Shown piece after piece: positions 63,757 through 64,000 of a DNA stretch of 64,000 bases. Origin of the DNA: Paracoccaceae bacterium (GTDB lineage Bacteria; Pseudomonadota; Alphaproteobacteria; Rhodobacterales; Rhodobacteraceae); NCBI GenBank assembly GCA_030697175.1, contig JAUYQR010000015.1:62001-126000 (forward strand), read 5' to 3'. Below the pieces are notes generated by a model. That model ran no database searches. It saw nothing but the letters and a program-made list of their open reading frames with translations, and was not told where the DNA came from. Numbering within the stretch: position 1 is the stretch's first letter; each line of letters begins with the position of its first letter. The translations under genes were made by a program, and so were the position numbers.

Positions 63757-64000
63757 ATGACCGGCCCCGCATCGCCCGACAGCCTCCTGACCCTGCCGCC
63801 ACCAGCGCTGCCTGAGGCCGAGCTTCTCACCCTCGTCCAGCGCCACTACGGCCTGACCGGCACGCTCACCCGCCTTACCTCTGAACGCGACCTCAACCAC
63901 CGCCTGACCACCGCCACCGGCGTCTGCACCGTCAAACTCACCAACCCCGCCGAACCGCCGGAAATGACCGCCTTCCAGACCGCCGCCCTCCAGCATGTCG
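63757..64000 (+). CDS. APH-type phosphotransferase, N-terminal part (cut by window edge)
   Basis: ATG 63757 opens MTGPASPDSLLTLPPPALPE, then VQRHYGLTGTLTRLTSERDL and HRLTTATGVCTVKLTNPAE. The order matches the N-lobe of aminoglycoside-phosphotransferase-fold kinases such as hydroxylysine kinase: a Gly-rich strand region with SERDxN and the VKL phosphate-binding Lys. In this subfamily the kinase is sometimes fused to a class III aminotransferase; that would lie beyond the window. Ends mid-gene at the edge. Confidence 0.7.
   Translation, partial: MTGPASPDSLLTLPPPALPEAELLTLVQRHYGLTGTLTRLTSERDLNHRLTTATGVCTVKLTNPAEPPEMTAFQTAALQHV

Overview
The window is high-GC chromosomal DNA from an alphaproteobacterium. 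It is almost certainly Rhodobacteraceae (Rhodobacter/Paracoccus/Tabrizicola-like). The grounds are a NADH dehydrogenase (nuo) operon interleaved with small Rhodobacteraceae-type accessory genes, the nuoN-birA-coaX-rnj order behind it, and adjacent tatABC and surE-pcm-nlpD blocks. I see no rRNA, tRNA, CRISPR array, transposase, integrase or phage gene. Genes are densely packed, with many 1- or 4-base start/stop overlaps.

Layout. 1-2.8 kb: truncated class III adenylate cyclase, then a divergent SMP-30-type lactonase and EamA exporter around a perfect 20-bp palindrome. 2.8-4.9 kb: a graveyard of three minus-strand genes (AlgX/AlgJ-like acetyltransferase, Sel1/AlgK-like repeat protein, small exported protein) broken by frameshifts, TAG codons and an 11-bp tandem duplication. 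5.0-11.4 kb: RpiR/MurR regulator and iolC-iolD-iolE-iolB for myo-inositol breakdown, with a GGAA-N6-TTCC operator before iolC. 11.5-14.7 kb: polar amino-acid ABC importer. 14.8-17.5 kb: surE-pcm-nlpD, convergent with 21.4-17.5 kb, tatABC-DUF815 ATPase-CBS/CorC protein. 21.6-24.7 kb: YafY-like mini-regulator with its own palindrome, FbpC-like ABC ATPase, SDR with altered active site, SnoaL-like protein. 24.7-28.9 kb: prfC, a Cys/His-rich conserved protein, DEAD-box helicase, strong terminator.

28.9-51.5 kb is one long minus-strand transcription unit: nuoA-B-C-x-D-x-E-x-x-F-x-x-x-x-G-x-H-x-I-x-J-K-L-M-N, then birA, coaX and rnj (RNase J). All fourteen complex I subunits are present. Eleven further small ORFs (x) sit between them. 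They include DUF5337, DUF5333, DUF3291 and carboxymuconolactone-decarboxylase-family proteins, two putative lipoproteins, small membrane proteins, and a membrane-anchored paralogue of the unusual C-terminal helix-hairpin-helix tail of NuoE. A good sigma-70-like promoter precedes nuoA. This set of complex I companions is the part of the window most likely to hold undescribed biology.

51.8-64 kb: minus-strand run of MFS drug-type exporter, DegT aminotransferase, thermonuclease and MBL hydrolase; phosphoglycolate phosphatase divergent from glmU-glmS (UDP-GlcNAc synthesis); AlkD-like DNA glycosylase; a lipoprotein; moaA; an alpha/beta hydrolase fused to a multi-span membrane domain; and the start of an APH-type kinase at the right edge. 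At least six copies of a short intergenic element (AT-rich box plus GC-rich hairpin) are scattered through the window.
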